A stretch of 64,000 nucleotides of DNA from Streptomyces sp. NBC_01197 (lineage in GTDB: Bacteria; Actinomycetota; Actinomycetes; Streptomycetales; Streptomycetaceae): positions 3,102,001 through 3,166,000 of the forward strand of contig NZ_CP108569.1 in the NCBI RefSeq assembly GCF_036010505.1, written 5' to 3'. Shown one piece after another: positions 17,699 through 25,658 of the stretch. The position numbers were made by a program, and so were the translations under genes. The notes below the pieces were generated by a model, which ran no database searches, had not been told where the DNA came from, and was given only the letters and a program-made list of their open reading frames with translations. Each line of letters begins with the position of its first letter. Position 1 is the stretch's first letter.

Positions 17699-18264
17699 TG
17701 CGTCCTCCGGTACGGGTCGATCGGCGAGGTCGAGTGCCCGCTCAGGGTGGTGGGGATGTTCAGGCCGAGCATCGCGAGTCCACGGATCTGGCAGCTCACG
17801 TCGACGGTGAAGAAGCCGCCCTTGACGAACCCCTTGGCCGTGACGGACACCGGGCCGGAGCAGACGTCGGTCAGATCCGCGTCGGCGGCTCTGCGCGCCT
17901 CGGACATCGCGACGCCGCCGTCCTTCTGGATCGAACCCGCACGGGCGGCGTCCCGCGCGGCGCTGTCCACGGCGCCGCGTCCCTCGACCAGCTGCCCGAA
18001 GCCCACGAGCACCAGAATAAAGAGGATCATGATGGGGGCGAGGATGACCACTTCGATGGTCGACAGCCCGCGGTCGGCGCCCCCGAGCCTCAGTCGCGTA
18101 CGCAGGGCGTGACCCCGCGTACGTACGCCGAAAGCCCGCGTACGTATGTCGAAAGCCCGCGTACGTACACCGATAGCCCGAGTACGTACAGCGCTCCGCC
18201 GCCCACGCCCCGCAGCCGCGCCCGTATCGAACGCCCTTCGCCCCGCCACCCGTTGGCCTCTCAT
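17695..18264 (-). CDS. TadE-family protein with repetitive basic N-terminus
   Basis: A 189-residue protein. Residues about 25-60 are an Arg-rich repetitive region (VRTRA repeats) encoded by 21-base tandem DNA repeats. Then follow DRGLSTIEVVILAPIMILFILVLVGFG, the class III-type TadE helix with Glu five residues into the hydrophobic part, and an extracellular domain with two cysteines (DVCSG and VSCQI). TadE proteins are pseudopilins of the Tad system. The ATG overlaps the previous TadE gene by four bases (ATGA). The repeat expansion makes the head longer than normal, and a later start cannot be excluded. Confidence 0.75.
   Translation of the reverse strand: MRGQRVAGRRAFDTGAAAGRGRRSAVRTRAIGVRTRAFDIRTRAFGVRTRGHALRTRLRLGGADRGLSTIEVVILAPIMILFILVLVGFGQLVEGRGAVDSAARDAARAGSIQKDGGVAMSEARRAADADLTDVCSGPVSVTAKGFVKGGFFTVDVSCQIRGLAMLGLNIPTTLSGHSTSPIDPYRRTQ
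18115..18198. repeat. 21-base tandem repeats, about four copies, in the TadE gene
   Basis: Units start at 18115, 18136, 18157 and (degenerate) 18178, each built on CCGCGTACGTACGCCGAAAGC. Unit length is seven codons, so copy-number change would keep the reading frame. The GTACGTAC core is itself palindromic. Confidence 0.85.
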
Positions 18265-18710
18265 CAGTCCCGCACGAACCGCTCGACGGGCCCCCGCGAC
18301 TGCGCGTGCACCGTGAGGCCCAGCCCGGGGAAGACATTCGGGACCTTCGCCGTGATCTCCACACCCACCGTGTCCTTGTCCGGCTGGAGCATCGTCACGT
18401 TCGGGCCCAGCACCAGCTTCGAGCCGAGCTGGTGGATGTAGCTCTGCACGACGTCACCCGCGTCCCCGCGCCAGCCCCCGGGGTTCGCGTCGGCCTCGGC
18501 CCGCGCCTTGCGCGCGCCGGCCTGCGCGGCCGCCTGGGCCACGTGGTCGGCGAAGAAGTACAGCGCGAACTGCACCGTCGCGAAGATCATGAAGAACAGG
18601 ACCGGCGTCAGGAAGACGAACTCGATCGCGGTCATGCCGGAGTCACCGCGGGCGGAGGCTGCCTCCACCCTGCGGCGTACGAACGCTCTGATCCTCTGAC
18701 GCACCAGCAC
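18264..18710 (-). CDS. TadE-family pilus protein
   Basis: A 148-residue protein: basic head, GDSGMTAIEFVFLTPVLFFMIFATVQFALYFFADHVAQAAA (TadE signature with Glu following the cleavage-like Gly and a single membrane helix), then a short external domain ending with GPVERFVRD. It is a minor pseudopilin of the Tad system, with the following TadE gene coupled by an ATGA overlap. A gap of about 80 bases separates it from the pilin gene. Confidence 0.82.
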   Translation of the reverse strand: MLVRQRIRAFVRRRVEAASARGDSGMTAIEFVFLTPVLFFMIFATVQFALYFFADHVAQAAAQAGARKARAEADANPGGWRGDAGDVVQSYIHQLGSKLVLGPNVTMLQPDKDTVGVEITAKVPNVFPGLGLTVHAQSRGPVERFVRD

Positions 18711-18787
18711 CGACTCAGTGACTCGACTCGATCGATCGGACTCGGAAATGAACAGTCACCCCGGAAGGTTCACGGAAGGCCCCGGCC

Positions 18788-19033
18788 TCAGCAGGTGCCG
18801 CTCGCGCTCGCTCCCTTGATGCAGTTGCCGACCTTGTTGGCGCCGTCACTCAGCGCGGAGTTGATGATCGCGGCGACCACACCGACGATCGCCACGACGA
18901 CCGCCGAGATGATGACCCACTCCACGGCTGACGCGCCGCGGTCGGTGTCCTCGGAGCGGGCGCGCTCGACGCGTGCCTGCAGGAACGTGATCAGGAAGTC
19001 GACAGTCGGGTGACTGAAGCGGCGTCCGAACAT
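18788..19033 (-). CDS. Flp-type pilin-like protein
   Basis: An 81-residue small protein: basic head VERARSEDTDRG, then ASAVEWVIISAVVVAIVGVVAAIINSAL and a short tail with two cysteines (GNCIKGASASGTC). The Gly-Ala-Ser-Ala-Val-Glu start of the helix with Glu near +5 fits class III (Flp) prepilins. It is the candidate major pilin of this Tad operon. ATG 19033 follows GAGAGG by about ten bases; a TTG at 19051 is less likely. No prepilin peptidase gene is seen in the window. Confidence 0.75.
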   Translation of the reverse strand: MFGRRFSHPTVDFLITFLQARVERARSEDTDRGASAVEWVIISAVVVAIVGVVAAIINSALSDGANKVGNCIKGASASGTC

Positions 19034-19068
19034 GGGATGAAATCCTCTCAAGAGAAGGGGAAGCGGGA

Positions 19069-19998
19069 TCAGACCTGGAAGACGCGCATCGCGGCCGGAT
19101 AGATGAGGAAGACCAGGAACCCGGCGCAGAGAAGCAGCTGTGCGACAAGCATCGACTGCGACTTCTCACCCGCCGCCCCCTCGATCTCGGCCATTTCGCG
19201 GTGCCGCATCGTCTCGGCCCTGGAGGCCAGCGACTCACGTACCTTCGCCCCGTCGTCGGCGACGAGCGCCAGCGACGACGACAAGTCCTTCAGTTCCTCG
19301 ATACCCAGGTCCTCGCCGAGCCTGCCGAGCGCGAGCCACTGGCTGGTGCCGGTGATCCGGGCGTCCGCGAGCGCGTTGCGGATCCGGCGCAGCGCCCAGC
19401 CCTCGCTCACCTCGGCGGCGGCCATCAGCGCCTCGGGCAGACCGCGCCCGCCGGCGAGGTTCATCGAGACGAGGTCCAGATACGCCCCGATGACGCGGCG
19501 CAGGTCCTTGCGCTTGTCCGCGGCGTCCCGGCGTACTTCCAGGTCGGGCAGGAAGAAGAAGAGCAGACCGCAGACCAGCGCGAGCCAGACCGGGATGATC
19601 GGGCTCTTGCTGAAGCCGACCACCACGACGATGGCGAAGAGCATCGGGCCGAAGATCAGGCCGACCACGCCGAGCAGCACCTTGGTGGCCAGGAACCCTT
19701 CCCAGCCGCGGTCGAGGACCGCGAGGTCGGAGCGGAGCGAGCGCTGCTCCCAGCCCTGCTGCAAGTAGAGGTCGGCGATCCGCACCCCCACCCGGGCGCG
19801 CAGCGAGCCGAGCCGGCCGTCGTGCGATTCGTGGTCGCCCGGCCGCTCATACCCCGAACCGGCCGCCCGCAGTGCATCGATGCGCTGCACCTGCGAGACC
19901 GCGGAGCGCTTCGTACGCGACAGGGCCCGTACGAGGACGAAGACGCCGAGGCCCAGTACGGCCCCGATCAGTACCGGTGCGGTGAGGATGTCGATCAT
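19069..19998 (-). CDS. tadC: TadC-like inner-membrane platform protein (T2SSF family)
   Basis: A 309-residue protein with an N-terminal membrane helix (residues 5-25), a pair of helices near 125-175 and a C-terminal helix (LLLCAGFLVFLIYPAAM). The cytoplasmic GspF/T2SSF-like domain contains RVIGAYLDLVSMNLAGGRGLPEALMAAAEVSEGWAL. It forms the platform of the Tad assembly machine together with TadB. The ATG at 19998 overlaps the tadB stop by four bases. Confidence 0.88.
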   Translation of the reverse strand: MIDILTAPVLIGAVLGLGVFVLVRALSRTKRSAVSQVQRIDALRAAGSGYERPGDHESHDGRLGSLRARVGVRIADLYLQQGWEQRSLRSDLAVLDRGWEGFLATKVLLGVVGLIFGPMLFAIVVVVGFSKSPIIPVWLALVCGLLFFFLPDLEVRRDAADKRKDLRRVIGAYLDLVSMNLAGGRGLPEALMAAAEVSEGWALRRIRNALADARITGTSQWLALGRLGEDLGIEELKDLSSSLALVADDGAKVRESLASRAETMRHREMAEIEGAAGEKSQSMLVAQLLLCAGFLVFLIYPAAMRVFQV

Positions 19999-21149
19999 CG
20001 CGGCGCCCCCTGGCCATGGTTGAACGGCGAGCCCTGCGGAGGCTGCTGCTGTCCGCCCTGATTCGGTCCGCCCTGGTACTGGCCACCGGGAGCCTGCTGG
20101 CCACCGGAATACTGGCCACCGGGAGCCTGCTGGCCGCCCGGGGCCTGGTGCCCGACAGGAGCCTGGTGTCCGACGGGAGCCTGGTGTCCGACGGGAGCCT
20201 GCTGGGCGCCCTGCTGATGGGACGCGTGCTGGGTCGCGTCGGGCCGTACGAACCGGACCTCGGGTTCCGCGCGGACCAGGAAGCGCTCCGGCGTCTCGAT
20301 CACCGACAGCTTGCGCAGCCACCAGAAACCGAGCGCGAACAGACCGCACACCCCGGCCAGCACCAGCTGACCGATCGGTGAACCGTACGGGGAGACGAAG
20401 TCCCGGTTGAACACGGCGAGTCCGAGTACGAACGCCACCGAGACCACGACCACGATCTGCACACTGCGCCGGGTCGACGAGCGCTGCGCCATCACCCGGT
20501 GGCGCATGTCGATCTCCTCGCGCGCCGATTTGGAGAGCGCGCCGAGCACCTGGCGCAGACCGGGGCCGCGCAGCTTGGCGTTGAGGATGAGCGCGGCCAC
20601 GATGATGTCGGCGGAGGCGTCGTTGATCTCGTCGGCGAGGTACTGGAGGGCCTCCGGCAGCGGCATCCGGGCGCGCAGCCGGTCGACCAGCGCGTCCAGG
20701 TGCGGGCGCAGGGCGGGGGCCGCGGCGCGTGCGGAGGCAGGGATGGCCTGTTCCAGGCCGACCGCGCCCGCGATGGTGTCACGGAGCGACTCGGTCCAGC
20801 CCGCGAGCGCCTCCACCCGGCGCATGGCGACCTTCTCCTGGGCGGCGCCGCCGAAGAGGCGGTCCCAGAAGAAGACGAGCAGCCCGGCGGCGACTCCGGC
20901 CACGGTCCAGCGGGTCAGCAGCAGGACGACGAGTCCGACGCCGACGGCGATTGAGCCGCGCCGGCCGATGAACTGGAGCAGTTCCCTGGCCCGTTCGCCG
21001 CTCTCGGCTTTCACATGGCCGGGCTTGGGCTCGAAGCCGCGGATCGCGACGATCAGCAGCGCGAGACCGCCGCCCGCCGCGACTCCGCACCCGAGTCCGA
21101 GCAGCAGCTGCGGATCGAAGAACCCGCCCAACGAGGAGATGCCATTCAT
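19995..21149 (-). CDS. tadB: TadB-like inner-membrane platform protein with Gln/Gly/Pro-rich repeat tail
   Basis: A 384-residue protein. N-terminal helix (LLLGLGCGVAAGGGLALLIVAI), helix pair near 65-100, a T2SSF domain (AGWTESLRDTIAGAVGLEQAIPASA, LQYLADEINDASADIIVAALIL) and helices at about 240-300. Beyond residue 310 it carries an unusual low-complexity tail: three QAPVGH-type hexapeptides, then GGQ/QAP/GGQY repeats to the C-terminus. TadB normally ends near the last helix. ATG 21149 is chosen; a longer open frame upstream overlaps tadA. It is coupled to tadC by a four-base overlap. Confidence 0.88.
   Translation of the reverse strand: MNGISSLGGFFDPQLLLGLGCGVAAGGGLALLIVAIRGFEPKPGHVKAESGERARELLQFIGRRGSIAVGVGLVVLLLTRWTVAGVAAGLLVFFWDRLFGGAAQEKVAMRRVEALAGWTESLRDTIAGAVGLEQAIPASARAAAPALRPHLDALVDRLRARMPLPEALQYLADEINDASADIIVAALILNAKLRGPGLRQVLGALSKSAREEIDMRHRVMAQRSSTRRSVQIVVVVSVAFVLGLAVFNRDFVSPYGSPIGQLVLAGVCGLFALGFWWLRKLSVIETPERFLVRAEPEVRFVRPDATQHASHQQGAQQAPVGHQAPVGHQAPVGHQAPGGQQAPGGQYSGGQQAPGGQYQGGPNQGGQQQPPQGSPFNHGQGAPR
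20141..20194. repeat. Three 18-base tandem repeats in the tadB tail
   Basis: Units at 20141, 20159 and 20177, each like GAGCCTGGTGTCCGACGG, encode repeating QAPVGH on the minus strand. In-frame expansion or contraction is possible. Confidence 0.85.
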
Positions 21150-21159
21150 ACGGTCTCCT

Positions 21160-22470
21160 TCACCCCCAGGCCCCTGAGGGGCGGTAGCCGTGTACGGCGA
21201 GGTCGTCGAGGCACGCCACCGGGGCGTGCGGCAGGACACGCCCGTCGGGCGTCTCGGCGAAGACCTCACTGGAGAGGACGCGGCCGTCGACGCCGTTGAC
21301 CTCACGGACCGAGGTGACGGCACGCTGGAGGCGGCCGCCGCTCTCGAAGTTGTTGCGGCGCTGCACGAAGACGACGAAGTTGACGGCTCCGGCGATGAGC
21401 ATCTGGCTGGCCTCGATGGGCAGCCGCTCGTTGGCCTGGAGCGCGTAGGTGGAAATACGGTTGAAGACCTCACTCGAACTGTTGGCGTGGATCGTGGAGA
21501 GCGAGCCGTCGTTGCCCTGCGACATCGCGTTGAGCATGGTCACGATCTCGTCGCCGAGCACCTCACCGACGATGACGCGCGAGGGGTTCATACGGAGCGA
21601 ACGGCGTACCAGCTCGCCCATCGAGATCTGGCCGAGCCCCTCGGAGTTGGGCAGCCGTTCCTCGAACGCCACGACGTTCGGGTGGAGTTCGGGGAACTGG
21701 TCGAGCCCAAGCTCCAGCGCGCGCTCCACCGTGACGAGCCGCTCGACCGGCGGGATCTCATTGGCGAGGGCCCGCAGGAGTGTGGTCTTGCCGGCGTTGG
21801 TGGCGCCCGCGATCATGATGTTCTTACGGGCGCGGACCGCGCAGGCGAGGAAGTGGGCCAGTTCGGGGGTGAGCGTGCCGTTGCCGACGAGGTCCGCCAT
21901 GAAGACCTTGCCCATCCGGGCGCGACGGATGGAGAGCGCGGGCCTGCGGGCGACCTCCATCACGGCCGAGAGCCGCGAGCCGTCGGGGAGCCGCAGGTCG
22001 AGCTGGGGGTTGGCGGAGTCGAAGGGGCGGGACGAGAGTCCCGAGTACGCGCCGAGCACCTGGATGAGTTCGACGAGTTCCTCGTCGGTGTCGGCCACCG
22101 GGTCGACGCGGGCCTCGCGCCCGTCGGCGTAACCGACGAAGACCTGGTCGCAGCCGTTGATGTCGATGTTCTCGACCTCGGGGTCGTCCAGCAACGGCTG
22201 GAGGCGCCCGACTCCGAAGAGTGCCGCGTGTACGGCCGCCGCGTACTGCTCCTCGGTCTCCGCGTCGAACGGGGTACGCCCGGCGTTGATCTCCGCGCGC
22301 GCGTACTCCTCGAGTATCTGGGCGATGACGGCGCGCGCGTACTGCCGCTCATCCTCCCCGGACATCGGCGGCGTGTTGCTGACCTGGTCGATACGGCGCT
22401 GCTCCGCGATCCGGTCGCCGGCCTCCTGCCGGTACCGCTTGACCAGGCTGTGATCGACGACGTCGCTCAT
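21160..22470 (-). CDS. tadA: TadA/CpaF secretion ATPase
   Basis: A 436-residue type II/IV secretion ATPase that powers Tad pilus assembly at the cytoplasmic membrane. Landmarks: an N-terminal domain with GVGRLQPLLDDPEVENIDINGCDQV, Walker A AGATNAGKTTLL near residue 220, the Asp/His boxes RALELGLDQFPELHPNVVAFEERLPN, Walker B SRVIVGEVLGDE, and STIHANSSSE. Length is normal. It overlaps the TadZ-like gene by four bases and is followed ten bases later by tadB. Confidence 0.95.
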   Translation of the reverse strand: MSDVVDHSLVKRYRQEAGDRIAEQRRIDQVSNTPPMSGEDERQYARAVIAQILEEYARAEINAGRTPFDAETEEQYAAAVHAALFGVGRLQPLLDDPEVENIDINGCDQVFVGYADGREARVDPVADTDEELVELIQVLGAYSGLSSRPFDSANPQLDLRLPDGSRLSAVMEVARRPALSIRRARMGKVFMADLVGNGTLTPELAHFLACAVRARKNIMIAGATNAGKTTLLRALANEIPPVERLVTVERALELGLDQFPELHPNVVAFEERLPNSEGLGQISMGELVRRSLRMNPSRVIVGEVLGDEIVTMLNAMSQGNDGSLSTIHANSSSEVFNRISTYALQANERLPIEASQMLIAGAVNFVVFVQRRNNFESGGRLQRAVTSVREVNGVDGRVLSSEVFAETPDGRVLPHAPVACLDDLAVHGYRPSGAWG

Positions 22471-23294
22471 CGACCGGCCCCGGCGCCCGGCTGCGACCAG
22501 GCGGCGCCGAACTGCTGGTGGACGTCGGCGGCGACCTTGCGGGCGCTGCGGATCAGCAGCGACTTGTCGAGCCGGCCGCGGCCCCGCCCGGAGAGCAGCG
22601 CGGCACCCGAGGTGTCGTGCGCGAGCGTGCCGATGACCCGGGCGCCGGTCTGGGCGGCGACGAGCATGTCGTTGACCTGGTGGGCGACCTTGGCGGACGC
22701 ACTCGACTCGACGACCAGCAGGACGCCGATGAGCGGGGTGGCCAGCTGCGACATTCCGCGCTGCCCGCCGTGGAGCTGGGCGGCGAGGGCGGCGGCCCGG
22801 TCCCGTACGCGGGCGATGTGCTCCGGTTCCGTACGGGCGACGAGCAGCACGAGGCTCGCCTGCGGCAGCAGGTCGAGCGCGGGCGAACCACCGGCGATGC
22901 GGCCGATGTCGGCGATCACGTCGGCGGGGGCGTGCGGTGAGTCGCCGAGGGTGGAGAAGGCGTGTCCGAGGGTGGGCCAGACACCGGCGAGGCCGGCGGC
23001 CTGCTCGGCAGAGCCGATCCCGACGAGTAGCTCCAGGCCGCCGGCCATCGGCTGGGCGTGGTCCCAGAGCTGGTCGGCGGCGAGCCCGCGACGGGCGGCG
23101 GCGGCGATGGAGAGCAGGCCGGTGTTCGGGTTGAGCGGGCCGCCGTTGGAGGCGGTGGTGCGGTAGACGAGGTCCCCGCCGGCCGGGTCGGCTTCGGCGA
23201 GCAGCGCCCGCCGGGGCCAGACGGCGGCGAGGGCGAGGGCGGCCGTGGTGACTCCGGGCGAACCCTTGTCTGCGGCGAGGGCGATGAGCGCCAT
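22467..23294 (-). CDS. TadZ/CpaE-like ParA-type protein
   Basis: A 275-residue protein starting MALIALAADKGSPGVTTAALALA, a deviant Walker A of the MinD/ParA class in which GKGGxGKT is altered to KGSPGVTT, then LLAEADPAGGDLVYR (second switch-like Asp) and a central DLLPQASLVLLVARTEPEHIARVRDR. Such proteins localise the Tad machine. The altered P-loop, lacking the usual lysine before Thr, suggests weak or no ATP hydrolysis (inference). Coupled to tadA by four bases. Confidence 0.8.
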   Translation of the reverse strand: MALIALAADKGSPGVTTAALALAAVWPRRALLAEADPAGGDLVYRTTASNGGPLNPNTGLLSIAAAARRGLAADQLWDHAQPMAGGLELLVGIGSAEQAAGLAGVWPTLGHAFSTLGDSPHAPADVIADIGRIAGGSPALDLLPQASLVLLVARTEPEHIARVRDRAAALAAQLHGGQRGMSQLATPLIGVLLVVESSASAKVAHQVNDMLVAAQTGARVIGTLAHDTSGAALLSGRGRGRLDKSLLIRSARKVAADVHQQFGAAWSQPGAGAGR

Positions 23295-23334
23295 GTCTTC
23301 TGCGTTCCTCTGTGTTCCTCTGGGGGTCCGTCGG

Positions 23335-24084
23335 TCAGCCGTTGTGGGAGGGCACCGCGACCACGGCGGCTTCGCCGGCGGATGCGGCCTGCGACAGGGC
23401 TGCGGCCTCGGCGTTGTCGACCAGGAGGGTGACCGCGAGGTTGCCGCTGCTGATGGTGGAGTCGTTGGGCTTGGCCGCGTAGTTGACGGTGGCCCGATTC
23501 ACGATGATCCCGCCACCGGAGGCCCCGGAGGTGCTGGACGAGCCGGACTGGCTGCCGCTGCTGCTGGAGCTGGAACCGCTGGAGCCGTTCCGGTCGCCCA
23601 CCCGGTAGACGGTGACGGTGTCGCCGGCCTTGATCCCGACGGGGTACTGGCCGTCCTTGAGGGAGAGTCCGACGACGGCCTTGCCCGCGGGGGTGCCCTT
23701 TTCGCCGGTGAACATCTCGCCCACCAGCAGGGACCCGGAGTAGAGGGCGCTCCTGGCGGTGAGGGTCTTCTCGACCGTGCCGAGCTGGTCCCACTTGATG
23801 TAGTTGATGGAGCTGTCGTTGGCGACCATCACCGACGTGACGTCGCTGTCCGTGATGGCCTGCCCGGCCTCGACGTTGTGCGTCAGTTTGGCGACCTCGA
23901 CCCGGTTGCCGGCCCGGAGTACCAGCACCGTGGCTCCCAGCGCGCCGACGAGGATCAGCAGGACGGCGAGCGCGGCGAGGGCGGGCTTACGTTCACGGGC
24001 GACGGTGGGAAGCCGCTCACCGGCCGACTGGGCGGGTGAGGGAACCCTGTGGTTGCCTGCACCCGTGCGCTCCTGGACCTTCAC
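23335..24084 (-). CDS. CpaB/RcpC-like SAF-domain protein
   Basis: A 249-residue protein with a cytoplasmic head, one membrane helix (ALAALAVLLILVGALGATVLVL, about residues 35-56) and an external SAF domain: VEVAKLTHNVEAGQAITDSDV and YSGSLLVGEMFTGEKGTPAGKAVVGLSLKDGQYPVGIKAGDTVTV in outline. A Ser/Gly spacer (about 170-195) separates a last beta segment. CpaB/RcpC proteins are usually the first gene of Tad loci and guide the pilus through the envelope. It is the first gene of this operon. Confidence 0.8.
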   Translation of the reverse strand: MKVQERTGAGNHRVPSPAQSAGERLPTVARERKPALAALAVLLILVGALGATVLVLRAGNRVEVAKLTHNVEAGQAITDSDVTSVMVANDSSINYIKWDQLGTVEKTLTARSALYSGSLLVGEMFTGEKGTPAGKAVVGLSLKDGQYPVGIKAGDTVTVYRVGDRNGSSGSSSSSSGSQSGSSSTSGASGGGIIVNRATVNYAAKPNDSTISSGNLAVTLLVDNAEAAALSQAASAGEAAVVAVPSHNG

Positions 24085-24998
24085 GCCGCTTCTCCCCGAA
24101 TCCCCGAAATGTTTCTCTGCGACATATAGCGAGTCGACTTCGCCGCCATTTATCCGGTTCCGATTCCCAGGCCACCGGAGGCTGTCAAGTCATCGCACCG
24201 TAGCAGCAGCACATAAGCGCCTCAAGACGAGATAAGGATCGCGAACTTCACGCCCATCGCCAGGATCGGTCCAAACCGGTCAGAAACGACGGGCCTTGAG
24301 GGCCGCCCAAAGATTCACGAGATTTCCCCGTAGCCGCTGCACGACAGGGGGTCGACCGTTGCATCCGCCAACCCTTCACCGGGATCGCCGATCGGGGCCC
24401 TCCAGCCCGCAGCCACCCCGGAGACCCACGATGCACACGCAAATTCTGGCGCCCGTGGCATCCGCATCGCCCTCACAACTGGGCAGTTGGGGGCACGGAG
24501 GGAGGGGCGGCGGCGCGACGAGGACACGGGCGGGGCCCCCGCGCGGGCCCCGCTCAACGCTGGGGAGGCACCCGGCACGAACGTCAAGCCACACCTGGGG
24601 TCACCGGCGCGAACTCGGCGCGCTCCGGGGGCGCACCGAGCCCGAAGCGGCGCTGGACAGAGCCCGAAGCGCGGGGGGTTGCGAGATGACAGCGACGGCG
24701 ACGGCCCATGGTCCTACCGCCCAGCGGCTCAGCCGCCCAGCAATATGTGAAGCGTGAACAAAGCGTAATCAAGACGGAACCTTGACCCCGCCCGGCAGCA
24801 CCCGAGCCCCTCGGATCCCCCAGGAACCCCAGGCGACAGCCATCGAGCACCGGCCCCCACGCGTCCACACACGCACCATTCACCCCGAATCATCACCCGG
24901 GTCGCGCCCTGCTCACCGAATTCAGCCTGGTGAAACCAAGTACCGCCCGGATAGCGTCAATTACCTCCAGTCCACAACCGCCCCACCGGGAGTCGCCA
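24085..24998. other. 914-base gene-free region between divergent operons
   Basis: No reading frame on either strand shows convincing content. It separates the divergent Tad operon (minus) from the third lipoprotein/secreted pair (plus), so it must hold both promoters. A GC-rich hairpin, GCGGGGCCC at 24530-24538 pairing with GGGCCCCGC at 24545-24553, stands alone and may be a terminator left from a lost gene. GGGAG at about 24988-24992 serves the GTG at 24999. Confidence 0.4.
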
Positions 24999-25658
24999 GT
25001 GAACCGCCGATCCTTGCCCGCTGCCGCAGCCATCGCGACCGCAGCGGCACTCCTCCTGACCGCGTGCGGCGGGGGCGGTGACAGCAAGCCGAAGGACTCG
25101 GGCAAGATCGCGGGGGCGGACCAGGGGGCCTCGAAGCCGGCTTCGCCGAGCGCTTCGGCTTCAAATGGCGCCCCCGGACGCCCAAAGGTCGTCCTGCCGT
25201 CCGATCTGAAAATGACCTTCGAAGGGTCGGCCACAGGCGATCCCGCCAAGGATGCCGTTCTGTCGGACGGCGCTGAGCGCATGCGCGCAATCAATGGGGC
25301 AGTTGGCGGTACGGACCCAAAGTATGCGGCTCTGAACTTCTACGACACCGGAAAAGCGCTGGTAGAGGCGTCGAGCTGGGTCGAGAAGTTCAAGCAGGCG
25401 GGAGTCTCCATCACGGGCTCCATCACCTACTTCAATCGCCAGGCGACCATCGAATCCAGCAAGTCCGCGTCCCTCACCTTCTGCGCGGATGAGAGCAAGG
25501 CTTACTCAAAGAAGATCAAAACCGGGAAGGTCATCACCACAGCGCCGTCGAAGAACGACTTCATCCTTTACCGGACTGGACTCGTGAAGAACAGTGATGG
25601 CGTGTGGCAGACCAGCCAGATTGTTTCCACGGCGGGGGCTGCTTCATGCGTGAAATGA
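24999..25658 (+). CDS. Lipoprotein of the three-copy pair (copy 3)
   Basis: A 219-residue lipoprotein: RRSLPAAAAIATAAALLLTAC gives the lipobox LTAC, then a Gly/Asp/Lys and Ser/Ala linker and the family domain (VVLPSDLKMTFEGSATGDPAKD, LNFYDTGKALVEAS, GSITYFNRQ, LTFCADESKAYSKKIKTGKV, GVWQT). GTG 24999 is chosen for its GGGAG site and correct signal length; an open frame continues upstream to 24930. It overlaps the secreted partner by 13 bases. Role unknown, but the same pair precedes the WXG genes here and at 2196. Confidence 0.78.
   Translation: MNRRSLPAAAAIATAAALLLTACGGGGDSKPKDSGKIAGADQGASKPASPSASASNGAPGRPKVVLPSDLKMTFEGSATGDPAKDAVLSDGAERMRAINGAVGGTDPKYAALNFYDTGKALVEASSWVEKFKQAGVSITGSITYFNRQATIESSKSASLTFCADESKAYSKKIKTGKVITTAPSKNDFILYRTGLVKNSDGVWQTSQIVSTAGAASCVK

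Noticed and set aside
19995..21473. 492-residue TadB with an extended N-terminus
   Set aside because: The extra 108 codons overlap tadA and lack conserved content; ATG 21149 gives the family start.
24296..24757. 153-codon open frame in the gene-free interval
   Set aside because: Arg/Pro/Ser-rich, no ribosome-binding site, no motif; typical high-GC chance frame.
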